Shown here in pieces: positions 6,879 to 14,119 of a DNA stretch of 18,135 nucleotides; the stretch's first letter is position 1, and each line of letters starts with the position of its first letter. The notes under the pieces were generated by a model, which ran no database searches, was not told the origin of the DNA, and saw nothing but the letters and a program-made list of their open reading frames with translations. A program made the position numbers and the translations under genes. Where the stretch lies: NCBI GenBank assembly GCA_002418185.1, contig DIDN01000048.1:1-18135 (forward strand), in the 5' to 3' direction. The DNA comes from Deltaproteobacteria bacterium UBA5799. GTDB taxonomy: Bacteria > Desulfobacterota > GWC2-55-46.

Positions 6879-7032
6879 TTTCTGCGGCAGGGAATCGGAC
6901 AGCGTGACCAGGGTCGCCCTTGACCAGGACTACGACAGGCTCACGGTCAAGCACCAACAAAGATATGCCTGCCCGGAGTGCTCGCTGAAAAAGGAGCAGG
7001 AACGCCAGGCAAGGCTCAAGGCCAAACGGTAG
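6865..7032 (+). CDS. Small zinc-ribbon protein, unknown function
   Basis: A 55-residue protein starts at ATG 6865 with a good ribosome binding site (AAGGTGAGG) just upstream and overlaps the DUF3343 gene by 14 bases. It holds two CxxC knuckles, Cys4/Cys7 (CDFC) and Cys36/Cys39 (CPEC), 28 residues apart, the pattern of a treble-clef or zinc-ribbon fold. The C-terminal tail (LKKEQERQARLKAKR) is highly basic and probably helical. I do not recognise a named family. The tight coupling suggests a shared role with the DUF3343 protein, perhaps in thiol, sulfur, selenium or metal handling, but that is inference. A start at 6838 would add nine residues without better support. Confidence 0.72.
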   Translation: MLKCDFCGRESDSVTRVALDQDYDRLTVKHQQRYACPECSLKKEQERQARLKAKR

Positions 7033-7282
7033 GGAAAAGCCTGCTCTCCGGTTCAGGCCAGCCGTGGACCCAGCTTCCGGCCTGACGGAACACAGGCCTC
7101 AATCTGCCCGACCGGCTTGAAAGCCGGATTCATGCCCGCCCCTGCCTTCTAATAAGCCCGCAAAAAGTGACCGGAAAACAGCAGCTTCAATCATTCCCCC
7201 GCCCGAGGCGCTCGCTTTGGGTCCCGATGCACAGAGGGGTTCCTCATTGCGGAACACGGGCCGTCATGTTATCCTACCAGGC
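7033..7282 (+). other. 250-base intergenic region upstream of lipA
   Basis: I see no convincing gene here. Two hairpins are present: TCAGGCC (7053-7059) with GGCCTGA (7079-7085), and CCGGCT (7112-7117) with AGCCGG (7122-7127) around a TGAA loop. Neither has a T-run. An in-frame TTG at 7217 would extend LipA by 22 residues, but that stretch does not look like the family and overlaps the candidate promoter at 7247-7275. Confidence 0.5.
7247..7275 (+). promoter_or_regulatory. Candidate promoter for the lipA-alaC-hom-thrC-apgM operon
   Basis: TTGCGG (7247-7252), 17 bases, then TATCCT (7270-7275). The -10 matches consensus at four of six positions. Transcription would begin at about 7282, immediately before the lipA ATG, implying a leaderless or nearly leaderless message. 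Confidence 0.4.
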
Positions 7283-8137
7283 ATGAAACGACTTCCGCCC
7301 TGGACGAAGAAATCGCTCGGCCCGCTTGCGCGCCTGCACGAGGTGAAATCCATACTCCGGAAAAGGAACCTCCACACTGTCTGCGAGTCGGCAAGGTGCC
7401 CCAACATCGGGGAATGCTTCTCGAAACCCACGGCCACGTTCATGATCCTGGGGGACGTCTGCACCCGTAGCTGCGGCTTCTGCTCGGTGGACAAGGGGGC
7501 AAGGCCTCTCCAGGTCGACCCGGACGAGCCGGCCAATATAGCCCTTGCCGCAGGGGAGCTCGGCCTCAGGCACGTCGTGATAACATCGGTCACAAGGGAC
7601 GACCTCGAAGACGGCGGAGCAGGGCAATTTGCCTTGACAATCAGGGCTGTTAAGGATAACATTTCCGCCATTTTAGTGGAGGTCCTGACACCTGATTTCA
7701 AGGGGGACGCTGAGGCGCTTGATACCGTCCTCGAAGCCCGCCCGGATATCTTCAACCACAACCTCGAGACCGTCCCGTCGCTTTATCCGAAGGTAAGGCC
7801 CGAGGCCGGGTACGAGCGTTCCCTTGAAGTCCTCAGCCGCGCGAAACGCCCGGGAATAGTCGTAAAATCCGGCATCATGGTCGGACTGGGCGAGACCCAG
7901 GATGAGGTCAGGGACCTCTTGGGGGACTTGAAGTCCGTAGGGTGCGACGCGGTAACCATAGGACAGTACTTGAGGCCCACCAGAGGGAGCCTCGAGGTCG
8001 AGGAATATGTCGAGCCTGAAAAGTTCAAGGAATACGAGGATTTCGGAAAGAGCATAGGAATAAGGCACGTCTATTCCGGACCGTTCGTAAGGAGCTCATA
8101 TAACGCGGAGAGGCTCCCGGGAGAAATAGGGGCCTGA
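7283..8137 (+). CDS. lipA: Lipoyl synthase (LipA)
   Basis: LipA is a radical SAM enzyme that inserts two sulfur atoms into protein-bound octanoyl groups to make lipoate for 2-oxoacid dehydrogenases and the glycine cleavage system. The 284-residue product from ATG 7283 carries both [4Fe-4S] cluster motifs: the auxiliary cluster Cys34, Cys39 and Cys45 (CESARCPNIGEC) and the radical SAM CxxxCxxC with Cys60, Cys64 and Cys67 (CTRSCGFC). The conserved C-terminal RSSY (270-273), whose serine ligates the auxiliary cluster, is also present. No clear Shine-Dalgarno sequence lies before 7283. No lipB is in the window. Octanoyl groups would come from the ACP pathway encoded nearby, and alaC follows after 26 bases. 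Confidence 0.96.
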   Translation: MKRLPPWTKKSLGPLARLHEVKSILRKRNLHTVCESARCPNIGECFSKPTATFMILGDVCTRSCGFCSVDKGARPLQVDPDEPANIALAAGELGLRHVVITSVTRDDLEDGGAGQFALTIRAVKDNISAILVEVLTPDFKGDAEALDTVLEARPDIFNHNLETVPSLYPKVRPEAGYERSLEVLSRAKRPGIVVKSGIMVGLGETQDEVRDLLGDLKSVGCDAVTIGQYLRPTRGSLEVEEYVEPEKFKEYEDFGKSIGIRHVYSGPFVRSSYNAERLPGEIGA

Positions 8138-8163
8138 GAAGCAGTTTGAAAGGTGCGCCGGAG

Positions 8164-9354
8164 ATGGAAGAGTTCCACAGGATAAAGAGGCTTCCCCCAT
8201 ATGTATTCAACATCGTCACCGAGCTCAAGGTAGAGGCCCGGAAGCGGGGCGAGGACATAATCGATTTCGGCATGGGGAACCCTGACCAGCCCACCCCCGG
8301 GCACATAGTAGACAAGCTCGTGGAGGCTGTCCACAACCCGAGAAACCACAGGTACTCGGCCTCGAGGGGCATATACAAGCTCAGGCTCGCCATAGCCGAC
8401 TGGTACAAGAGGCGCTACAACGTGGAGATCGACCCCGAGACAGAGGCCGTGGCCACCATCGGCTCAAAGGAGGGCATCGCCCACCTTGCGCTCGCCGTCA
8501 TAGGCCCCGGGGACGTCGTCTTCGTGCCCAACCCGACATACCCGATACATGCCTACTCGGTCGTCATAGCGGGGGGGGACTTGAGGAGCATACCGCTCCT
8601 TCCGGGCGTGGACTTCTTCGACGAGCTCCAGAAGGCCGTGAAGCAGACATGGCCCAAGCCCAAGATGCTCATAATAAACTTCCCGCACAACCCGACCACC
8701 CTTGTGGTCGAAAGGGATTTTTTCGTCAAGGTCGTGGACTTCGCCAGGGAGAACGGCCTTATGGTGGTGCACGACCTGGCTTACGCCGACATAGTCTTCG
8801 ACGGCTACAAGGCCCCGAGCTTTTTGGAAGTGCCGGGCGCCAAGGACGTGGGTGTGGAGTTCTTTACCCTCTCCAAGAGCTACAACATGCCCGGATGGAG
8901 GGTGGGCTTCGCGGTCGGAAACAGGAAGCTCGTGGGGGCGCTTACGAGGATCAAGAGCTACCTCGACTACGGCATGTTCCAGCCCATACAGATAGCCGGA
9001 ATAATTGCCCTTAACGGGCCCCAGGACTGCGTGACCGAGATGTGCGGCACGTACGAATCGAGGAGGAACGCCCTCATAGAGAGCTTCGGGAAGGCCGGCT
9101 GGGAGATAGAGAAGCCCAGGGCCAGCATGTTCGTCTGGGCGAAGATACCTGAGCCGTTCAGCTCCATGAAGTCCATCGAGTTCTCGAAGTTCCTCTTGAA
9201 AAAAGCGAAGGTCGCCGTCTCGCCGGGAGTGGGCTTCGGCGAGTACGGCGACGATTACGTAAGGCTCGCGCTCGTCGAGAACGAGCACAGGATACGCCAG
9301 GCGGCCAAGTGCATAAAGAAGGCCCTGGAGGGCTCTGCAAAAGAGGCCGTATGA
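8164..9354 (+). CDS. alaC: Alanine-synthesising class I/II aminotransferase (AlaC-like)
   Basis: This 396-residue PLP-dependent aminotransferase closely resembles E. coli AlaC (YfdZ), which forms alanine from pyruvate and glutamate. Shared segments include YSASRGIYKLRLAIADWY, TIGSKEGIAHLALAVI, NPTYPIH, VVHDLAYADIVFDG and FFTLSKSYNMPGWRVGF, where Lys238 binds PLP. The C-terminal half keeps SMFVWAKIPEPF and SPGVGFGEYGDDYVRLALVEN. The ATG at 8164 follows AAAGGTG at good spacing; a TTG at 8146 overlaps that site and is rejected. It overlaps hom by four bases (ATGA). In this lineage such enzymes are sometimes labelled LL-diaminopimelate aminotransferase, so substrate is less certain than family. 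Confidence 0.9.
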   Translation: MEEFHRIKRLPPYVFNIVTELKVEARKRGEDIIDFGMGNPDQPTPGHIVDKLVEAVHNPRNHRYSASRGIYKLRLAIADWYKRRYNVEIDPETEAVATIGSKEGIAHLALAVIGPGDVVFVPNPTYPIHAYSVVIAGGDLRSIPLLPGVDFFDELQKAVKQTWPKPKMLIINFPHNPTTLVVERDFFVKVVDFARENGLMVVHDLAYADIVFDGYKAPSFLEVPGAKDVGVEFFTLSKSYNMPGWRVGFAVGNRKLVGALTRIKSYLDYGMFQPIQIAGIIALNGPQDCVTEMCGTYESRRNALIESFGKAGWEIEKPRASMFVWAKIPEPFSSMKSIEFSKFLLKKAKVAVSPGVGFGEYGDDYVRLALVENEHRIRQAAKCIKKALEGSAKEAV

Positions 9355-10721
9355 CGAAGACCGCGCCGATAGAGCATCTTTCCGAAGCACACGGGGCGAG
9401 GGCCGGAAGCATGAACGTCGGGCTCATAGGCTTCGGCACCGTTGGCACGGGTGTCGTAAGGGTGCTGAAGGAGAACGCCGAAGGAATAGCCGCGAAGCTC
9501 GGCTGCGAGCTTGTGCTTAAGAGGGTTGCCGACAGGGACCTTGCGAGGGACAGGGGAGTCAAGCTCGCCGACGGGGTCCTCACCGCCGACGCGAGGGACA
9601 TAATAAATGACCCTGATATTTCGATCGTCATAGAGCTCGTTGGCGGCACCGGGGTCGCGAAGGACTTCATACTCGAGGCTTTCGAGCGCGGCAAGCACGT
9701 CGTGACCGCGAACAAGGCGCTCCTTTCCACCCACGGCAGGGAGATATTCGGGAAGGCCGCCGAGAAGGGTGTGGACATCGGCTTCGAGGCGAGCGTCGGC
9801 GGCGGCATCCCGGTTATAAAGGCGCTCCGCGAGGGGCTTGCCGCGAACAAAGTAGAGTCCATCTACGGCATCATAAACGGCACGGCCAACTACATCCTCT
9901 CCAAGATGACGAACGAGGGCGGCAGGTTCGAGGACGTCTTGAGAAGGGCCCAGGAGAAGGGCTATGCCGAGGCGGACCCGACCTACGACGTCGAAGGGGT
10001 GGACACCGCCCACAAGCTCGCGATACTCATAAACCTGGCCTACGGGACTCATATACGGCTCGAGGACATCTATACCGAGGGCATAACGGGCATAAGCCAG
10101 CTCGACATAAAGTTCGCCAGGGAGTTCGGCTACAGGATAAAGCTCCTGGCAATAACCAAATCCGTGGACGGGAAGGTCGAGGCCAGGGTGCACCCGACCA
10201 TGATACCGGCCCATCACCCTCTCGCGGCGATAGACGGCGCCTACAACGGCATCTTCCTCAAGGGGAACGCGGTGGGCTCCGTCCTCCTCTACGGCATGGG
10301 CGCCGGCATGATGCCCACCGCGAGCGCAGTGGTGGCCGACGTCATGGACATAGCGCGGAACATAAGGACCGGCGCGGTCCGGCGCGTCCCGCCGCTTTCG
10401 TGCCCTGAGGAGGAGACAAGGCCACTCGCCATACTCGAGACCGAGTCCGTGGAGATGCCCTATTACATACGGTTCCTGGTCGTGGACAGGCCGGGCGTGC
10501 TGTCAAGGATATCCGGCGTCCTCGGAAGCCACAACATAAGCATCTCGTCGGTAATACAGAGGGACAGGAAGGTGGGCGGCGCGGTCCCGCTCGTGGTCCT
10601 TACGCACAACGCCCTCGAGAGGGAGCTCAGGGCCGCGGTGGCGGAGATATCGAAGATGGACATCATACACGAAAAAATAGCATACATAAGGATAGAGGAG
10701 AACCCGGGTGCAGCTAACTAG
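9351..10721 (+). CDS. hom: Homoserine dehydrogenase (Hom) with C-terminal ACT domain
   Basis: Hom reduces aspartate semialdehyde to homoserine, the branch point towards threonine and methionine. From ATG 9351, which overlaps the alaC stop as ATGA, the protein has 456 residues. The Rossmann motif GLIGFGTVGTG is near residues 24-34, followed by TANKALLSTHG (Lys122), EASVGGGIPVI, GIINGTANYIL and YAEADPTYDVEGVDTAHKLAIL with the catalytic-site acids and Lys222. An ACT domain at about 370-450 (FLVVDRPGVLSRISGVLGSHN) implies feedback control by an amino acid, most likely threonine. ATG 9411 is an alternative start giving 436 residues, closer to the family norm; the four-base overlap favours 9351. 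It overlaps thrC by 14 bases. Confidence 0.95.
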   Translation: MTKTAPIEHLSEAHGARAGSMNVGLIGFGTVGTGVVRVLKENAEGIAAKLGCELVLKRVADRDLARDRGVKLADGVLTADARDIINDPDISIVIELVGGTGVAKDFILEAFERGKHVVTANKALLSTHGREIFGKAAEKGVDIGFEASVGGGIPVIKALREGLAANKVESIYGIINGTANYILSKMTNEGGRFEDVLRRAQEKGYAEADPTYDVEGVDTAHKLAILINLAYGTHIRLEDIYTEGITGISQLDIKFAREFGYRIKLLAITKSVDGKVEARVHPTMIPAHHPLAAIDGAYNGIFLKGNAVGSVLLYGMGAGMMPTASAVVADVMDIARNIRTGAVRRVPPLSCPEEETRPLAILETESVEMPYYIRFLVVDRPGVLSRISGVLGSHNISISSVIQRDRKVGGAVPLVVLTHNALERELRAAVAEISKMDIIHEKIAYIRIEENPGAAN

Positions 10722-11778
10722 GAAAGGCCTTTGGGGAGGCATAATAAGGGAGTTCAGGGACTTCCTTCCGGAGGTCGGCGACGGCTCGATAACGACGCTA
10801 CTCGAGGGGAACACGCCCCTCGTTGAGAGCATGAACCTTAAAGACATATTCGGCGGCCTTAGGCTGCTCCTCAAGTACGAGGGGCTTAACCCCACGGGCT
10901 CTTTCAAGGACCGCGGCATGACCATGGCCGTATCGAAGGCCAGGGAGGAGGGGGCGGAGGCCATAATCTGCGCCTCCACCGGGAACACCTCGGCTTCGGC
11001 ATCCGCGTACGCCTCCAAGGCCGGGATGAAGGCGTTCGTCCTCGTGCCGGACGGGTCGATAGCCATGGGGAAACTCTCGCAGGCCATGATGCACGGCGCG
11101 CTGGTGCTCCAGATAAAGGGGAGCTTCGACGACGCCCTGGAGATAGTGAAGGAGATAACAGGCGGCTACCCGATAAAGATGGTGAACTCCTTGAACCCCT
11201 TCAGGATAGAGGGGCAGAAAACCGGCGCCTTCGAGGTGTGCGAGCACCTCGGGTACGCTCCCACGTACCACTTCCTCCCGGTAGGGAACGCCGGCAACAT
11301 CACGGCATACTGGAAGGGATACAAGCAGTACCACGGCGAGGGCATAGTGTCGAACCTGCCGAAGATGATGGGCTTCCAGGCCGAGGGCGCGGCCCCGATA
11401 GTGCTGGGCCGCCCGGTCGAGAAGCCCGAGACCGTCGCGACCGCCATAAAGATAGGGAACCCGGCGAGCTGGGACTCCGCCGTTAAGGCGAGGGACGAGA
11501 GCGGCGGGGTCATAGAGGCTGTAAGCGATTCCGAAATACTCGATGCCTACAGGCTCCTCGCGTCGCGCGAGGGCATATTCTGCGAGCCCGCGTCTGCGGC
11601 GAGCCTTGCAGGGGCTCTGAAGCTCAAGAAGGAAGGCGTATTGAACGACGGCGACACGGTCGTCTGCACTCTCACCGGCCACGGCCTGAAAGACCCGGAC
11701 ATAGCGCTCAAGTCCTCGGAGAAGCCGGTGAAGGTGGCGGCAGAGACGGCGAAGATACTGAAGGCGATGGGATTCTGA
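10708..11778 (+). CDS. thrC: Threonine synthase (ThrC)
   Basis: ThrC is the PLP enzyme that converts O-phosphohomoserine to threonine. The 356-residue protein is of the shorter, Bacillus-like class. Visible are EGNTPLV, the PLP lysine Lys67 in NPTGSFKDRGM, ASTGNTSASASAYA, the phosphate-binding loop GNAGN (193-197), and CEPASAASLAGALKL near the C-terminus. It starts at GTG 10708 inside the end of hom (14-base overlap), with GAGGAG (10695-10700) seven bases upstream, which decides the start. Overlap with hom indicates coupled synthesis. Its substrate needs a homoserine kinase; no thrB is present here, but the next gene is a candidate. Confidence 0.95.
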   Translation: MQLTRKGLWGGIIREFRDFLPEVGDGSITTLLEGNTPLVESMNLKDIFGGLRLLLKYEGLNPTGSFKDRGMTMAVSKAREEGAEAIICASTGNTSASASAYASKAGMKAFVLVPDGSIAMGKLSQAMMHGALVLQIKGSFDDALEIVKEITGGYPIKMVNSLNPFRIEGQKTGAFEVCEHLGYAPTYHFLPVGNAGNITAYWKGYKQYHGEGIVSNLPKMMGFQAEGAAPIVLGRPVEKPETVATAIKIGNPASWDSAVKARDESGGVIEAVSDSEILDAYRLLASREGIFCEPASAASLAGALKLKKEGVLNDGDTVVCTLTGHGLKDPDIALKSSEKPVKVAAETAKILKAMGF

Positions 11779-11816
11779 AAAGAGGACTAAAATTGATCTT
11801 ATAGGTTGTTGACAGA

Positions 11817-13031
11817 ATGAAATACCTGATCCTCATAGGCGACGGCATGTCCGACGCCCCGATCGAAAGCCTCGGCGGGAAGACGCCGCTCGAGGCTGCA
11901 AGCACCCCGAACATGGACAGGCTCGCGGGCGCAGGAAGGTACGGACTGTTCAGGACCGTGCCCGAGGGCTTCTCGCCGGGCAGCGACGTCGCGAACCTGA
12001 GCGTCCTCGGCTACAGCCCCGCAAAGTACTATTCGGGGAGAGCCCCGCTCGAGGCCGCTTCCATAGGCGTAAAGCTCGGCCCCTCGGACATTGCCTTCAG
12101 GTGCAACCTCGTAACACTCATCGAGAAGGAAGGCTCCTCCGTCATGGGGGACTACAGCGCCGGGCACATCTCGACCGAAGAGGCGAGGGAGATTGTCCTC
12201 GACCTCGACAAGGCGCTTTCAGGCGAGGGCGTGAGGTTCTACCCGGGCACAGGCTACAGGCACCTCATGGTCTGGGGTAACGGGGCGAAGAAGATAAAGA
12301 CAGTGCCACCGCACGACATATCCGATAAGGCCATAGGTCCCTATCTGCCGAAAGGCGATGGGGCGGATAAGCTCCTCAAGGTCATGGAGCTGTCCAGGGA
12401 TGTGCTCAAGGGCCACCCTGTGAACGCAAAAAGGACCGCGGAGGGGAAAAAGCCCGCGACCTCTGTCTGGCTCTGGGGCCAGGGTAGCGCGCCTGCCATG
12501 CCCACATTGAAGGAACGGTTCGGCGTGAACGGCGCGATAATATCTGCCGTGGACCTCATGAAGGGCATAGGCATATACGCCGGGCTCGACGTGATAAAGG
12601 TGGAGGGCGCAACCGGCTATATCGACACCAATTACAAGGGCAAGGCCGAGGCGGCCCTGAAGGCGCTTGAGACGCGGGACCTCGTCTGCGTGCACATCGA
12701 GGCCCCGGACGAGGCCGGCCATAACGGCAACCTCGGGCACAAGCTCCAGGCCATTGAGGACTTCGACTCCAGGATAGTCGGCCCTGTGCTGGACGGCGCG
12801 CGCCGCCTGGGCCAGTTCGCGGTCATGGTCCTTCCGGACCATCCCACGCCCGTGGCGCTCAAGACCCACACCTCGGACCCGGTCCCCTTTGTCCTTTACA
12901 GGGACGGGGACGAGGGGGGGGCGGTCAAGTTCTCGGAAAAGAACGCGGCGGCTACCGGCCTCTTGATAGAGGACTGCGGCGCGCTCGCCCGGGACTTCTA
13001 CGGGAGGGCCGAGAAAAAAGCGCTCTCCTGA
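11817..13031 (+). CDS. apgM: ApgM-type phosphoglycerate mutase family protein; proposed homoserine kinase
   Basis: This 404-residue protein belongs to the alkaline phosphatase superfamily branch that includes archaeal-type cofactor-independent phosphoglycerate mutase. Metal ligands and nucleophile are recognisable: Asp9 in LIGDGMSD, Ser56 in SPGSDVANLSVLGY, Asp298 and His302 in EAPDEAGHNG, Asp341-His342 in LPDHPTP and His351 in KTHTSDP. The chemistry is therefore phosphoryl transfer with two metals. Its position 38 bases after hom-thrC, with no thrB, fits the subgroup I recall as a proposed homoserine kinase (TIGR02535), which would complete homoserine to threonine. A glycolytic mutase role remains possible. 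The ATG at 11817 lacks a strong ribosome binding site. A terminator follows. Confidence 0.85.
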   Translation: MKYLILIGDGMSDAPIESLGGKTPLEAASTPNMDRLAGAGRYGLFRTVPEGFSPGSDVANLSVLGYSPAKYYSGRAPLEAASIGVKLGPSDIAFRCNLVTLIEKEGSSVMGDYSAGHISTEEAREIVLDLDKALSGEGVRFYPGTGYRHLMVWGNGAKKIKTVPPHDISDKAIGPYLPKGDGADKLLKVMELSRDVLKGHPVNAKRTAEGKKPATSVWLWGQGSAPAMPTLKERFGVNGAIISAVDLMKGIGIYAGLDVIKVEGATGYIDTNYKGKAEAALKALETRDLVCVHIEAPDEAGHNGNLGHKLQAIEDFDSRIVGPVLDGARRLGQFAVMVLPDHPTPVALKTHTSDPVPFVLYRDGDEGGAVKFSEKNAAATGLLIEDCGALARDFYGRAEKKALS

Positions 13032-13055
13032 AAAACCGGGTATAATGGAAGAAAA

Positions 13056-13080
13056 GGCCCGCTGGAAGCGGGTCTTTTTT
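13056..13080 (+). terminator. Rho-independent terminator after apgM
   Basis: GGCCCGC (13056-13062) pairs with GCGGGTC (13068-13074) around a 5-base loop, then six T residues (13075-13080). It ends the lipA-to-apgM operon. Confidence 0.85.
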
Positions 13081-13105
13081 ATTTCAGCTATATTGAGATA
13101 CCCCG

Positions 13106-13843
13106 GTGAAAAAAACCCTGTACGCCGTCCTCATAGCTCTTCCCGTGCTCTCGGCAACCTGGCTTGCGCTCTTCCCGGACGTCTCGCGTCTTGAGCGGGA
13201 GAACCCGGAAAGGACGGCCATGATGGAGTTCAGGGAGGCCGAGTGGGAGGCCGGCGGCAGGAAGGTCAAGCTCCGGCACAGATGGGTCCCGTATTCGCGC
13301 ATATCCCCATACGTGCTGGAGGCGGTCGTAATAGCCGAGGACGAAAAGTTCTGGAACCACGAGGGCTTTGATCTGGAGGGCATTCAGAGGGCGCTCGAAA
13401 AGGACCTGAAGTCCGGGGAGTTCAGGTCCGGCGGCTCGACCATAAGCCAGCAGCTCGCAAAGAACCTCTTCCTCAAGCCGACGAAATCCCCCGTACGGAA
13501 GCTAAGGGAGGCGATAATCACCTGGAGGCTTGAAAGGGCGCTCACAAAGCGCCGCATACTCGAGATCTACCTGAACGTGGCCGAATGGGGCGAGGGAATA
13601 TTCGGGATAGAGGCCGCCTCCCGCCATCACTTCGGAAAGTCCGCAGCCGAGCTCACGCCTATGGAAGCGGCCCGCCTTGCCGCTGTGCTGCCTAACCCGA
13701 GGAGGCTCAATGCCTCCGGCTCCCAGCCTTACGTGGCGAGAAGGGCCGATGTCATATACCGCATCATGGCAAAAGGCGGCTCAGCGGTCCAGGAGCCCGC
13801 AATACCGGGCCCGGGGGAGAGGCAGCCGGGCACCGGGGAATGA
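13106..13843 (+). CDS. mtgA: Monofunctional peptidoglycan glycosyltransferase (MtgA)
   Basis: MtgA polymerises lipid II into glycan strands at the outer face of the inner membrane. The 245-residue protein has one N-terminal membrane segment (about residues 4-23, preceded by Lys2-Lys3) and a single GT51 domain with no transpeptidase domain. GT51 motifs are IAEDEKFWNHEGFD with catalytic Glu78, GGSTISQQLAKNLFL, the second catalytic glutamate Glu135 in KLREAIITWRLE, KRRILEIYLNVAEWG, GIEAASRHHFGK and EAARLAAVLPNP. The start is GTG 13106; the KKTLYAVLIALPV stretch after it is a sensible membrane anchor, though the ribosome binding site is weak. The proline- and glycine-rich tail from about residue 230 is probably disordered. 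It begins 25 bases after a terminator, so its promoter is unclear. Confidence 0.93.
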   Translation: MKKTLYAVLIALPVLSATWLALFPDVSRLERENPERTAMMEFREAEWEAGGRKVKLRHRWVPYSRISPYVLEAVVIAEDEKFWNHEGFDLEGIQRALEKDLKSGEFRSGGSTISQQLAKNLFLKPTKSPVRKLREAIITWRLERALTKRRILEIYLNVAEWGEGIFGIEAASRHHFGKSAAELTPMEAARLAAVLPNPRRLNASGSQPYVARRADVIYRIMAKGGSAVQEPAIPGPGERQPGTGE

Positions 13844-13943
13844 CAGCAGAGTAAGGCACGAAGACCGCGGACCGGCCCTGCATGTTGACATGTGCGCGGC
13901 GCTCGGGGACCCGACGGTTCCGGGGGCGGAGACAATACTTTGT

Positions 13944-13972
13944 TTGCAAAGAGAAGGCGAATGGGTTAGAAT
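13944..13972 (+). promoter_or_regulatory. Candidate promoter for the nitronate monooxygenase-like gene
   Basis: TTGCAA (13944-13949), 17 bases, then TAGAAT (13967-13972, five of six consensus bases). The -35 lies in the palindrome TTTGCAAA (13943-13950), itself inside CTTTG-TTTG-CAAAG, which could be an operator. It would give a leader of about 140 bases. The rest of the gap 13844-14119 shows nothing I recognise. Confidence 0.5.
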
Positions 13973-14119
13973 GTCCGCGGTAGAAGGTTCAGGCCTGGAC
14001 TCAGCTTGCGGAATATCCCTCTTCAATCCCCTCTGATTCCATCTCCCCTGAAATAACCGGAAAGCGCCAACCCAGACGGGGCCGACATTTCCAGACAGAG
14101 TAGCGAGGACAAGGCACAC

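Noticed and set aside
7217..7282. TTG start extending LipA by 22 residues
   Set aside because: The stretch is unlike LipA N-termini, overlaps the candidate promoter and lacks a ribosome binding site.
13041..13046. Perfect TATAAT upstream of mtgA
   Set aside because: No -35 hexamer lies 16-18 bases upstream, and a transcript starting there would run straight into the terminator at 13056-13080.
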